Origin: Hyphomicrobiales bacterium
GTDB lineage: Bacteria > Pseudomonadota > Alphaproteobacteria > Rhizobiales > Rhizobiaceae
Assembly (NCBI GenBank): GCA_003963455.1
Contig: RXJA01000296.1
Span: forward strand, 1-53,826
Direction: 5' to 3'
Length of the DNA stretch: 53,826 bases
Both the position numbers and the translations under genes were made by a program. Position 1 is the first letter of the stretch. Each line of letters begins with the position of its first letter. Positions 8,495 through 17,012 of the stretch are shown piece by piece. The notes beneath the pieces were generated by a model. It ran no database searches, was not told where the DNA came from, and saw only the letters and a program-made list of their open reading frames with translations.

Positions 8495-10033
8495 ATGGTC
8501 ACTCCCGTCATCGAGCTCAGTCGCATCGAGAAGGAGTATCCGGGCGTAAAACCCCTGGACAGGGTGGATTTTGCCGTTCGTCCCGGCGAGATCCACGCCC
8601 TTCTCGGCGAGAACGGGGCGGGAAAATCCACCCTCATCCGCGTCATGGGCGGCGCCATCAAGCCGAATGGCGGCAGCATGACCTATCTGGGCAAGCCGGT
8701 CTCCTGGCAGTCGCCCAAGCAGGCGCGCGCGGCGGGCATCCACGTCATTCATCAGGAACTTGCCCTGTTTCCCGAGCTTTCGGTGGCTGAGAACATCCTG
8801 GTCGACGCGCAGCCGCGCAACGGCCTGGGGCTGATCTCCGGCCGCGCCCGCCATGCGCGGGCGGCCGAAATTCTCTCGCAACTCGGCGTCAAGATCTCGA
8901 CCCATGCCAAGATCGACGAATTGCCTCTGGCCGACCAGCAGATGGTCGAGATCGCCAAGGCTCTGGTCGGCGAGGTGAGGCTGCTCGTGCTCGACGAGCC
9001 GACGGCGGTGATCTCCGGCCATGAAGTCGATCTCCTGTTCGACAACATGCGGCGGCTGAAGCGCGAAGGCGTCGGCATCGTCTATGTCTCGCACCGGCTG
9101 GAAGAGATCTTCGAGATAGCCGACCGTGTGACGATCCTGAAGGACGGGCAGGTGGCAGGCACCGGTCCGGTCGGCGATCTGACGCGCGAAGAGATGATCA
9201 CCAAGATGGTCGGACGCCGCCTCGAGCAGATCTATCCTGCACGCCGCAAGGCGCGGGCCGGCGGGCCGGACATCCTGAAGGTAAGCAACCTTCGCGCCGG
9301 CCACCGCGTGCGCGACGTCAGCATCACGGTCAAGCCGGGCGAGGTCGTCGGCATCGCCGGCATGGTCGGCTCGGGCCGTACCGAAGTGGCCGAGGTCATC
9401 TTCGGCACGCGCGACCTCGACGGCGGCACGATCGAATTCGAGGGCAAGCCGCTCGACCAGCGCAGGCCGCGCGAGGCGATCCGCAACGGCGTCGGCTTCC
9501 TGACCGAGAACCGCAAGGACGAGGGGCTGTTCCTTGGCCTGCCGATCTCGGCGAATGTCATGGCGCCCGATCTGGTCGGCGTCACCAGGGGAGGGCTGAT
9601 CGACCGGCGCGGCGAGCGCGACATCGCGCTCGAGCAGATACGCAATTTCGCCGTGGCCGCGCCTTCGCCCGAGGTCAAGGTCGGCAATCTCTCTGGTGGC
9701 AACCAGCAGAAGGTGCTTTTCGGCCGCTGGTCGCGCATCGCCCGAAAGTTGCTCATCCTCGACGAGCCGACGCGCGGCGTCGACATCGGCGCCAAGGTCG
9801 AGATCTACCGCATCGTGCGCAACCTGGCGGAACAGGGCGTCGGCATCCTCATGATCAGCTCCGAGCTTCCGGAGATCATCGGCCTGTCGGACCGCATCTT
9901 CGTGATGTCGCAAGGCCATGTCGCTGGCGAGATCGACGGCGCCTCCGCCACCGAAGAGGCGATCATGGATCTCGCGGTGCGCTCGATCGACCGGCGCGAG
10001 AGCGCCGCGGCCAGGCTGGAGCAGGTCGCATGA
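8495..10033 (+). CDS. Sugar ABC transporter ATP-binding protein (double ATPase)
   Basis: A protein of 512 residues with two tandem ABC domains, as in RbsA/XylG/MglA. Domain 1 has Walker A GENGAGKST, the degenerate signature LPLADQQMVEIAKAL usual for this family, and Walker B LLVLDEPTA. Domain 2 has a modified Walker A region GMVGSGRTE, signature LSGGNQQKVLFGRW and Walker B LLILDEPTRGVD. It powers import with the two following permeases. The stop overlaps the next start (ATGA at 10030-10033). The ribosome site before the ATG is weak, so translation may depend on the upstream hairpin region. Confidence 0.94.
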   Translation: MVTPVIELSRIEKEYPGVKPLDRVDFAVRPGEIHALLGENGAGKSTLIRVMGGAIKPNGGSMTYLGKPVSWQSPKQARAAGIHVIHQELALFPELSVAENILVDAQPRNGLGLISGRARHARAAEILSQLGVKISTHAKIDELPLADQQMVEIAKALVGEVRLLVLDEPTAVISGHEVDLLFDNMRRLKREGVGIVYVSHRLEEIFEIADRVTILKDGQVAGTGPVGDLTREEMITKMVGRRLEQIYPARRKARAGGPDILKVSNLRAGHRVRDVSITVKPGEVVGIAGMVGSGRTEVAEVIFGTRDLDGGTIEFEGKPLDQRRPREAIRNGVGFLTENRKDEGLFLGLPISANVMAPDLVGVTRGGLIDRRGERDIALEQIRNFAVAAPSPEVKVGNLSGGNQQKVLFGRWSRIARKLLILDEPTRGVDIGAKVEIYRIVRNLAEQGVGILMISSELPEIIGLSDRIFVMSQGHVAGEIDGASATEEAIMDLAVRSIDRRESAAARLEQVA

Positions 10034-10983
10034 GCGCCGTCGTCGCCGAATTCCGCCGCAACCGGCTTTCGCTGTCCTATGTGATCGTGGTGGCATTGCT
10101 GATCCTGCTGGTCGTGGCGGGCGGCTTCCTGTCCGACCGGTTCCTCACCTGGCGCAATTTCGGCAACCTGTTCCAGCAGCTCGTCGTGCTGGGCATGGTC
10201 AGCCTCGGCCAGACATTCGTGGTGCTGCTTGGCGGCATCGACCTCGCGGTCGGCTCGCTGGTCAGCGCATCGACCGTCTTCATCGCCCATTTCCTCGAAT
10301 GGCGGCCGGATCTGCTGTGGCTGGCCCTGCCGCTCGCCTTGGTCGCCGCGACGGCGATCGGCGCGCTCAACGGCCTGCTCACCATCGTGCTGCGCGTCCA
10401 TCCGCTGATCGTGACGCTCGGCATGTCGTCGATCATCTTCGGCGGCACGCTGATGTACAACAAGGAGCCGGGCGGATCGGTCCCGCGCGGCCTGGCAGAC
10501 TTCTCCTACGCGAAGCTGTGGGGCATCCCGGTGACGGCGATCGTGCTGGTCGCGATCTTCGCGCTTGCCGGCCTCTGGCTTCAGCGCTCGCGCTCGGGCC
10601 GCAGCATCTATTTCGTCGGTGGCGACCGCGAGGCGGCGCGGCTGAACGGCCTGCCGGTGAACCGCATCGTGGTGATGGCCTATGCGCTGTCCGGCCTGTG
10701 CGCCGGACTGGCGGCGATCTTCCTGACCGCCCGCACCGGTGTCGGCGATCCGCGCATCGGCACTGCCTTGACGCTGCAATCGATCACGCCTGTGGTCGTC
10801 GGCGGCACGGTTCTCGCCGGCGGGCGCGGCGGCGTGCTGGGCACGCTGCTCGGCGTGCTGCTGGTGACGATGCTCAATAACCTGCTGAACTTCCTGAACG
10901 TGTCTTCCTACTACCAGTGGGTGATCCAGGGCCTGATCATCATCATCGCTGTCAGCATCCACACCACGAAGCGGAGGCAATGA
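10030..10983 (+). CDS. Sugar ABC transporter permease (RbsC-like), first
   Basis: A protein of 317 residues made of 8-10 hydrophobic helices. It shows the BPD_transp_2 features: LGQTFVVLLGGIDLAVGSLVS early, IVTLGMSSIIFGGTLM in the middle, and the conserved loop GGTVLAGGRGGVLGTLLGVLL near the C-terminus that contacts the ATPase. It overlaps both neighbours by ATGA, so it is co-translated with the ATPase and the second permease. The two permeases probably form a heterodimeric pore. Confidence 0.92.
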   Translation: MSAVVAEFRRNRLSLSYVIVVALLILLVVAGGFLSDRFLTWRNFGNLFQQLVVLGMVSLGQTFVVLLGGIDLAVGSLVSASTVFIAHFLEWRPDLLWLALPLALVAATAIGALNGLLTIVLRVHPLIVTLGMSSIIFGGTLMYNKEPGGSVPRGLADFSYAKLWGIPVTAIVLVAIFALAGLWLQRSRSGRSIYFVGGDREAARLNGLPVNRIVVMAYALSGLCAGLAAIFLTARTGVGDPRIGTALTLQSITPVVVGGTVLAGGRGGVLGTLLGVLLVTMLNNLLNFLNVSSYYQWVIQGLIIIIAVSIHTTKRRQ

Positions 10984-11951
10984 TGGCGCCGCTGGAGACC
11001 CCGCTGCCCCGCTCCCGAGGCGTGTCCGTCGCTTCGGTTTTCGAGCGCTATGGATTGATCGTCTTCCTTGTCGCGCTGTTGCTGGTCGCGGCCGTGCTCT
11101 CGCCCACTTTCCTGCAGCCGGCCAATCTGGTCAACGTGCTCACCATCGCGGCTCCGCTCGGCATGGTCGTCGTCGGCCAGACCTTCGTCATCCTGGTGCG
11201 GGGGCTGGACCTCTCGGTGGCCTCGCTCATGGCCACGGTGGCCGTGCTTGCAACCGCCTTCAAGGCGACGACCAACGATGCGATCCCGATGATCTTCGTG
11301 GCGGCGATCGCCTTCTCCGCCGTCGTCGGCCTCGTCAATGGCTGGCTGGTCGCCAGGCGCAACGTCAGTCCGTTCCTTGCCACGCTGGCCATGATGATCA
11401 TCCTGCAGGGCGTCCGCTTCGCCTATACGGGCGGGGCGCCGATCAGCACGCTGCCGCCTGGCATGGGCTTTCTAGCATCGGGCCGCATCCTGGGCATTCC
11501 GGTCAACCTCATCACCTTGGCGCTGCTGGCCATCATCTTCGGCGTCGTGCTGCACCGGTCGCGCCTCGGACGCGAGATATTCATGGTGGGCAGCAATCCC
11601 AAGGCGGCGTTCCTCAACGGTGTCGCGCCCGATCGCGTCATCATCTTCTGCTATGTCATCTGCTCGGTCTGCGCCGGCATTGGCGGACTGTTCCTGCTCG
11701 GCTATGTCGGAACGGTCTCCAACTGGGTCGGCCAGGGCTACGAACTCGACTCGATCGTCGCGGCGGTCATGGGCGGCGTCGCGCTGACAGGCGGACGCGG
11801 CAACGTCTTTGCCGCGCTGCTTGGCGTCGCGGTGCTGGTCGTCATCAACAATCTGGTGCTTTTGCTGGGCTTTCCGATCGAGATGCAGCTCATCATCAAG
11901 GGCATCATCATCATCGGCGCGGCTGCGTTCTACCGCACACGGCTCGCATGA
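10980..11951 (+). CDS. Sugar ABC transporter permease (RbsC-like), second
   Basis: A protein of 323 residues. The start at 10980 (MMAPLE) overlaps the upstream stop; the next codon is also ATG and could serve. Hydrophobic throughout, with VVVGQTFVILVRGLDLSVASL and the C-terminal coupling loop GGVALTGGRGNVFAALLGVAVL. It is a paralogue of the preceding permease, and both share the one double ATPase. The GMC oxidoreductase follows after 31 bp in the same direction, so transport and oxidation of the ligand are probably coupled in one operon. Confidence 0.92.
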   Translation: MMAPLETPLPRSRGVSVASVFERYGLIVFLVALLLVAAVLSPTFLQPANLVNVLTIAAPLGMVVVGQTFVILVRGLDLSVASLMATVAVLATAFKATTNDAIPMIFVAAIAFSAVVGLVNGWLVARRNVSPFLATLAMMIILQGVRFAYTGGAPISTLPPGMGFLASGRILGIPVNLITLALLAIIFGVVLHRSRLGREIFMVGSNPKAAFLNGVAPDRVIIFCYVICSVCAGIGGLFLLGYVGTVSNWVGQGYELDSIVAAVMGGVALTGGRGNVFAALLGVAVLVVINNLVLLLGFPIEMQLIIKGIIIIGAAAFYRTRLA

Positions 11952-11982
11952 GCCGGTCGCCAGCTATCGAGGGAGGTATGGA

Positions 11983-13656
11983 ATGAATGGCGAGAGCCTG
12001 AGCGAACGCGGCGCCCGCGCGCGGCGCGACGAGGAAGTGGATGTCGCAATCGTCGGCGCCGGGCCCTCCGGCTCGGTCGCGGCATTGCATCTCGCGCGGG
12101 CCGGCCTTTCGGTGGTCGTGCTGGAGCAGGGCGAATGGCCCGAATACAACGACTACACCGGCGCGCGGCCGGAGCATGAGTTGGTCAGCACCAAGCTCTG
12201 GCACCCCAACCCCAATGTGCGCGACAATCCGAACGACTATCCGGTCGATAACTCGACCACCGACATCAATCCGCTGATGTTCGCCGGCGTCGGCGGCAGC
12301 GCCACGCTCTATGGCGCGCAATGGATGCATTTCCTGCCCTCCGATTTTCGCGTCCGCTCGCTCGACGGCGTGGCCGAGGACTGGCCGTTCTCCTATGAGG
12401 ATCTGCTGCCCTACCAGCTCGAGATCGAGCGCGAGGTCGGCGTATCCGGCCTTGCCGGCGACCCGGCGTTTCCGCCCCGGGGACCATATCCATTCCCCGC
12501 GCTGCCGATCGGTTCGGTGGGCCTGCGCGGAGCGCTCGGCATGGAGCGCATGGGCTGGCACTGGTGGCCGGGCAGCAACGCGATACCATCCGAGAAGTTC
12601 GGCGAGTTGAACGCCTGCGTGCGGCGCGGCACCTGTCTCACCGGCTGCCCTGAAGGCGCGAAGTCGACCACCGACCGCTCGCACTGGCCGCTTGCGCTCA
12701 AGGCCGGAGCCCGGCTTGTCACACGCGCCCGCGTCAAGGAGGTCGAGACCAACGAGCAGGGGCTCGCCACCGGCGTCGTCTATGTCGACGCCAACGGCCG
12801 CGACCGGCGCCAGCGCGCCAAGGTCGTCATCCTCTGCGCCAATGGCGTCGGCACGCCGCGGCTGCTGCTTATGTCGGGCGGAGCGAAGAACCCGGACGGA
12901 CTGGCCAATTCGTCCGGCATGGTCGGCAAGCGGCTGATGATGCATCCTTTCGCCAGCATCCTCGCCTCCTACGAGGACCCGCTGGACTCCTGGCGCGGCC
13001 CGTTCGGGCAGCAGGTCTATTCGCTGGAATTCTACGAGACCGACGAGCGGCGCGGCTTCGTGCGCGGATCGAAATGGAACTGCATGCCGTCGGGCGGCCC
13101 GGTCGGCGTATCGGGCGCCATCGGCTCCAAGGTCTATGTCGCCGAGGAAGGCCGCTTTCAGGATTTCTGGGGCGCCAACCTGCACGAGAACGTCGCCCGC
13201 CGCTTCGGCCACTCGCTGATCTGGGGCATTGTCGGCGAGGATCTGCCGGAGGAGAGCAACCAGGTCGTGCTGTCGAAGGACCTTGTCGATTCCGACGGCC
13301 TGCCGGCACCCCAGATCGTCTACAAGGTCAATGAGAATTCGAACCGCCTGCTTCAGTTCAACATCGACCGTTGCCTGGAATCGGTGCGCGCCGCCGGCGC
13401 CATCGAGACGCTTGTTTCCACGCCGGTGCGCGAATCCGGCTGGCACCTGATCGGCACGACCGTGATGGGCGACGATCCGAAGCGCTCGGTCGTCGACCAG
13501 TGGGGCGCCTGCCACGACGTGCCCAACCTCTACATCATGGACGCCTCGACCTTCCCGACCTCCGGGGCGACCAATCCGACCGCGACGATCATGGCGGTGG
13601 CGCTTCGCAACACGCGCCGCATGATCGCGGAACGGCGCAACCAGAAGGTCGCCTGA
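11983..13656 (+). CDS. GMC-family FAD oxidoreductase, large subunit
   Basis: A protein of 557 residues. The ATG at 11983 is supported by GGGAGG at 11971-11976. The Rossmann FAD motif is GAGPSGSVAALHLARAG (from residue 25) and the GMC C-terminal signature is LYIMDASTFPTSGATNPTAT, with HLIGTTVMG before it. Three cysteines (Cys212, Cys218, Cys222; NACVRRGTCLTGCPEGAK) are spaced much like the [3Fe-4S] ligands of FAD-dependent glucose dehydrogenase, so a cluster is likely. The family oxidises sugars, polyols and aldonic acids. The next gene encodes a gluconate 2-dehydrogenase subunit-3-like protein, 1 bp away, forming a two-subunit enzyme. No signal peptide is visible in either subunit. Confidence 0.9.
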   Translation: MNGESLSERGARARRDEEVDVAIVGAGPSGSVAALHLARAGLSVVVLEQGEWPEYNDYTGARPEHELVSTKLWHPNPNVRDNPNDYPVDNSTTDINPLMFAGVGGSATLYGAQWMHFLPSDFRVRSLDGVAEDWPFSYEDLLPYQLEIEREVGVSGLAGDPAFPPRGPYPFPALPIGSVGLRGALGMERMGWHWWPGSNAIPSEKFGELNACVRRGTCLTGCPEGAKSTTDRSHWPLALKAGARLVTRARVKEVETNEQGLATGVVYVDANGRDRRQRAKVVILCANGVGTPRLLLMSGGAKNPDGLANSSGMVGKRLMMHPFASILASYEDPLDSWRGPFGQQVYSLEFYETDERRGFVRGSKWNCMPSGGPVGVSGAIGSKVYVAEEGRFQDFWGANLHENVARRFGHSLIWGIVGEDLPEESNQVVLSKDLVDSDGLPAPQIVYKVNENSNRLLQFNIDRCLESVRAAGAIETLVSTPVRESGWHLIGTTVMGDDPKRSVVDQWGACHDVPNLYIMDASTFPTSGATNPTATIMAVALRNTRRMIAERRNQKVA

Positions 13657-13657
13657 G

Positions 13658-14065
13658 ATGAACAAGGACAAGACTTTCCTCGCCCTTGCCGATTTCCTCA
13701 TCCCGGCCCACGGCGACATGCCGGCATTCGGTTCCGTCTGCAGCTTCGCCGATGCCGAAAAGGCGCTCGATTTCCGTGTCGATCTGAAGGAAGGCTTCGA
13801 TCGCGGGCTCGACGCCGATCCCGCGTCGAGCGCGGAAGCGCATCTGGAGAAGCTCAACAAGGAAGACGGCGCCGCCTTCTCGGCCGTCACGACGATCGCG
13901 ATCTGCACCTACTACATGAACCCGCGCGTGCGCGCGCTGCTCGGCTATCCCGGCCAGGAGAGCGTGCAGTACGATTCCAAGGCGACCCAGATCTACCTCA
14001 CCGACGGCTCGCTCGGCCATGTGCTGGCGCGCGGTCGCAAATACCGGCCGACACCCGGCCTCTGA
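13658..14065 (+). CDS. Gluconate 2-dehydrogenase subunit 3-like protein
   Basis: A protein of 135 residues, starting one base after the GMC gene. FLALADFLIPAHGDMPAFG and the C-terminal LLGYPGQESVQYD resemble the small gamma subunit of membrane sugar dehydrogenases, needed for folding and export of the GMC catalytic subunit. Family members usually carry a Tat leader, but this one begins MNKDKTFLALADF with no twin arginine and no hydrophobic leader. The enzyme may therefore stay in the cytoplasm, or the true N-terminus may be lost. Confidence 0.8.
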   Translation: MNKDKTFLALADFLIPAHGDMPAFGSVCSFADAEKALDFRVDLKEGFDRGLDADPASSAEAHLEKLNKEDGAAFSAVTTIAICTYYMNPRVRALLGYPGQESVQYDSKATQIYLTDGSLGHVLARGRKYRPTPGL

Positions 14066-14093
14066 TCCCTCCCAAGCAGAAAGGAATAACCCG

Positions 14094-14471
14094 ATGGGTA
14101 AGGACATGTTCGACAAGGGCTTCGAAATCCGCAAGGCGGTGCTCGGCGCCGAATTCGTGGAGAAATCCTTCGCCAGCGCCGATGATTTCAACCGGCCGAT
14201 GCAGGAACTGGTGACCGAATATTGCTGGGGCGCCGTATGGGGCCGCGAGACGCTCGACCGCAAGACGCGCAGCATGCTGAACCTTGCGATGCTGGCATCG
14301 CTCAACCGGCCGCACGAATTGAAGATGCACGTCAAGGGCGCGATCCGCAACGGCGTCACCAAGGACGAGATCCGCGAAGTGCTGCTGCAAGTCGCGATCT
14401 ATGCCGGCGTGCCGGCCGGCGTCGACGCCTTCCGCAACGCCCGCGAGGCCCTGCAGGAAATCGGCGCATGA
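14094..14471 (+). CDS. Carboxymuconolactone decarboxylase (CMD)-family protein
   Basis: A protein of 125 residues preceded by AGAAAGGAATAACCCG. It matches the PcaC-like alpha-helical fold: EYCWGAVWGRETLDRKTRSMLNLAMLASL, then HVKGAIRNGVTKDEIREVLLQVAIYAGVPAG. The AhpD-type CxxC is absent, so a decarboxylase or isomerase role is more likely than a peroxidase role. The gene overlaps the ALDH start (ATGA at 14468). In the operon it could act on the lactone or oxo-acid produced by the GMC and ALDH enzymes. Its exact reaction cannot be told. Confidence 0.85.
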   Translation: MGKDMFDKGFEIRKAVLGAEFVEKSFASADDFNRPMQELVTEYCWGAVWGRETLDRKTRSMLNLAMLASLNRPHELKMHVKGAIRNGVTKDEIREVLLQVAIYAGVPAGVDAFRNAREALQEIGA

Positions 14472-15967
14472 TCCAGCGTCCGCCGCTCGCCGAGGACAAG
14501 CTTGCCATGCTGATCGGCGGCCGCTGGGCCGCCGCGGCGTCGGGCGAGTATTTCGAGTCCTTCGATCCCTTCACCGGCAAGGCCTGGGCGCTTGTTCCGC
14601 GCGCGGGCGTCGCCGATGTCGATGCGGCCGTCGAGGCCGCCTCACAGGCCTTCCGGGGGGAATGGCGGTCGATGACGGCGAGCGCTCGCGGCCAGATCAT
14701 GGCGCGCTTTGCCGACCTCGTCGCCGAGGAGGCGGAAAACCTCGCCGTCCTCGAGACACGGGACAACGGCAAGCTCATCAATGAAATGCGGATGCAGTGC
14801 AAATACATTCCGCAATGGTTCCGCTTCTTCGGCGGGCTCGCCGACAAGATCGAGGGGCGCGTCATCCCGATCGATAAGCCCGGCGTCTTCAACTACACCA
14901 AGCTCGAGCCTCTGGGTGTCGTGGCGGCGATCACGCCATGGAACTCGCCGTTGATGCTGGCGACCTGGAAGCTGGCGCCGGCGCTGGCCGCCGGCAACAC
15001 CGTCGTATGGAAGCCTTCGGAGTTCTCGTCGGTCTCGGCGCTCTTCTTCGGAAGGCTGTTCGAGAAGGCCGGCTTCCCGAAGGGCGTCGTCAATATCGTC
15101 ACCGGCTTCGGCCATGAGATCGGCGACCGCATGGTCACGCATCCCGGCGTGGCGAAAGTCGCCTTCACCGGCGGCGACGCCACTGGCCGGCGCGTCTACC
15201 AGGCCGCGGCCGCCGGCTTGAAGAAGGTTACGCTGGAGCTTGGCGGCAAGTCGGCGAACATCGTCTTCGCCGACGCCAAGCTGGAGGCGGCGATCCCCGG
15301 GCTGGTCTCCGGCATCTTCGCGGCGACCGGCCAGACCTGTATCGCGGGGTCGCGCGCGCTGGTGCAGCGCTCGGTCTACGACCAGGTGGTCGAAAAGCTG
15401 GTGGCGTTCGCGAAGACCGCCAGGATCGGCGACCCGCTCGACCCCGATACCCAGGTCGGCCCGATCACGACGCTTCCGCAGCGCAAGAAGGTCCTCGACT
15501 ATATCGGCATCGCCCGGGACGAGGGCGCTTTGCAGCTTCTCGGCGGCAAGGTGCCAGAGGACAAGGCGATCGCCGATGGCTGGTTCGTCGAGCCGACCAT
15601 CTTCGGCAATGTCAGCCAGTCGATGCGCATCGCCCAGGAAGAGGTGTTCGGCCCTGTCCTTTCGATCATTCCGTTCGAGGACGAGGACGAGGCCGTGGCC
15701 ATCGCCAATGACAGCATCTATGGGCTGGCCGCCGGATTGTGGACACAGGACATCGGCCGCTGCATCCGGCTGCCGGACCGGCTGGAAGCGGGCATCGTCT
15801 GGGTCAACATGTACCGGGCAACGAGCTATCTGTCGCCCTTTGGCGGCTACAAGCAGTCGGGTTTCGGCCGGGAAAACGGCCGCACAGCCATCTACGAATA
15901 TCTCCAGGAAAAGAGCGTGTGGATCGACGCCGGAAACTCCATTCCGGCTCCGTTCGTCCAGCGCTGA
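14468..15967 (+). CDS. NAD(P)-dependent aldehyde dehydrogenase
   Basis: A protein of 499 residues, full length for the ALDH superfamily. Catalytic Cys291 lies in ATGQTCIAGSR and the general base Glu257 in VTLELGGKSANIV. Also visible are ITPWNSPLML with the catalytic Asn region, WKPSEFSS for cofactor binding, EEVFGPVLSIIPFEDEDEA and the C-terminal YKQSGFGRENG. It oxidises an aldehyde to the acid, probably the product of the neighbouring GMC dehydrogenase. It is translationally coupled to the CMD gene. Confidence 0.93.
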   Translation: MIQRPPLAEDKLAMLIGGRWAAAASGEYFESFDPFTGKAWALVPRAGVADVDAAVEAASQAFRGEWRSMTASARGQIMARFADLVAEEAENLAVLETRDNGKLINEMRMQCKYIPQWFRFFGGLADKIEGRVIPIDKPGVFNYTKLEPLGVVAAITPWNSPLMLATWKLAPALAAGNTVVWKPSEFSSVSALFFGRLFEKAGFPKGVVNIVTGFGHEIGDRMVTHPGVAKVAFTGGDATGRRVYQAAAAGLKKVTLELGGKSANIVFADAKLEAAIPGLVSGIFAATGQTCIAGSRALVQRSVYDQVVEKLVAFAKTARIGDPLDPDTQVGPITTLPQRKKVLDYIGIARDEGALQLLGGKVPEDKAIADGWFVEPTIFGNVSQSMRIAQEEVFGPVLSIIPFEDEDEAVAIANDSIYGLAAGLWTQDIGRCIRLPDRLEAGIVWVNMYRATSYLSPFGGYKQSGFGRENGRTAIYEYLQEKSVWIDAGNSIPAPFVQR

Positions 15968-15978
15968 AGATTGGCGGG

Positions 15979-15998
15979 CCGGAGGTTCCACCGTCCGG
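15979..15998 (+). other. Short stem-loop in the ALDH-lactonase spacer
   Basis: CCGGAGGT (15979-15986) can pair with ACC (15990-15992) and TCCGG (15994-15998) with one bulged G. It is weak and lacks a T-run. It may mark partial attenuation between the ALDH and SMP-30 genes. Confidence 0.3.
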
Positions 15999-16045
15999 TC
16001 CGCTAAGCCCAGACCATTGCCATCCGCCCATAAGCGAGACCGCCG

Positions 16046-16960
16046 ATGTCCTGCTACGAGATCATCGATCCGCGCTTCGGCGACCTTATCGATCCGGTCG
16101 CCTTCCTCGAAACGCTGCACACCGGCAACCGCTGGGCGGAGGGGCCGGTCTATTTCGCCGACCTGCGTTCGCTGGTCTGGAGCGATATCCCGAACGACCG
16201 CATGCTGCGCTGGGACGAGGAGACCGGAGCGGTTTCCTTGTTCCGCGCCAATGTCGCCAACCCGAACGGCAGCACGCGCGACCGCGAAGGCAGGCTCGTC
16301 ACCTGCATGCAGGGCGAACGCCGCGTGGTGCGCACCGAATGGGACGGCTCGATCACCGTGCTGGCGGATTCCTTCGAGGGAAAGCGGCTCAACTCGCCGA
16401 ACGACGTGGTGGTCAAGTCGGACGGCAGCATCTGGTTCACCGATCCGAACTACGGCATCATCTCCGACTATGTCGGGCGCCGGGCCGACCAGGAGCAGCC
16501 CGGTTGCCGCGTCTATCGCATCGATCCGCAATCCGGTCGGATCAGCGTCGTCGCCGACGATTTCTCGATGCCCAACGGCCTTGCCTTCTCTCCTGACGAG
16601 AAGACGCTCTACATCGCCGATTCCGGCTATCTGACCGACCGCAGCGCGCCGCACCACGTCAGGTCGTTTGACGTTGCCGGCGACAGGCTGGTAAATTCGC
16701 GCGTGTTCGCCGAAATATCGCCCGGTATTCCGGACGGGTTCCGGATCGATATCGCCGGCAACCTCTGGATCAGCGCCTGGGACGGTGTCCAGTGCCACAC
16801 GCCGGCCGGTGAATTGATCGGCAAGATCCTGGTGCCGGAAATGGTGGCGAACGTCGCGTTTGGCGGCGCGCGGCACAATCGGCTGTTCATCACGGCGACA
16901 ACTTCGGTCTATGCCGTGTTCCTGAACGTGCGCGGCCTGAAATATCCGTTCCGCACGTAG
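16046..16960 (+). CDS. SMP-30/gluconolactonase-family lactonase
   Basis: A protein of 304 residues with the six-bladed beta-propeller pattern. Metal-site motifs are WAEGPVYF, LNSPNDVVVKSDGSIWFTDPNYG and PNGLAFSPDEKTLYIADSG. These enzymes hydrolyse sugar lactones with a divalent metal. No signal peptide, so cytoplasmic. It lies 78 bp after the ALDH in the same direction, and a LysR gene follows 52 bp later. In the pathway it would open a lactone formed by oxidation of a cyclic sugar or alcohol. Confidence 0.9.
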   Translation: MSCYEIIDPRFGDLIDPVAFLETLHTGNRWAEGPVYFADLRSLVWSDIPNDRMLRWDEETGAVSLFRANVANPNGSTRDREGRLVTCMQGERRVVRTEWDGSITVLADSFEGKRLNSPNDVVVKSDGSIWFTDPNYGIISDYVGRRADQEQPGCRVYRIDPQSGRISVVADDFSMPNGLAFSPDEKTLYIADSGYLTDRSAPHHVRSFDVAGDRLVNSRVFAEISPGIPDGFRIDIAGNLWISAWDGVQCHTPAGELIGKILVPEMVANVAFGGARHNRLFITATTSVYAVFLNVRGLKYPFRT

Positions 16961-17012
16961 GGTCGAACGCTACGGGCAAAGCACCGCCCGGCGGCGGGTT
17001 GGGTGATTTGAG

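Noticed and set aside
11911..13908. Minus-strand open frame of 665 codons
   Set aside because: It is antisense to the GMC oxidoreductase and its small subunit; no motif, no ribosome site.
14642..16876. Long open frame of 744 codons on the minus strand
   Set aside because: It lies opposite the ALDH and SMP-30 genes, whose motifs are unmistakable. Its product is Arg/Asp/Ala/His-rich with no family motif, a usual shadow in high-GC DNA.
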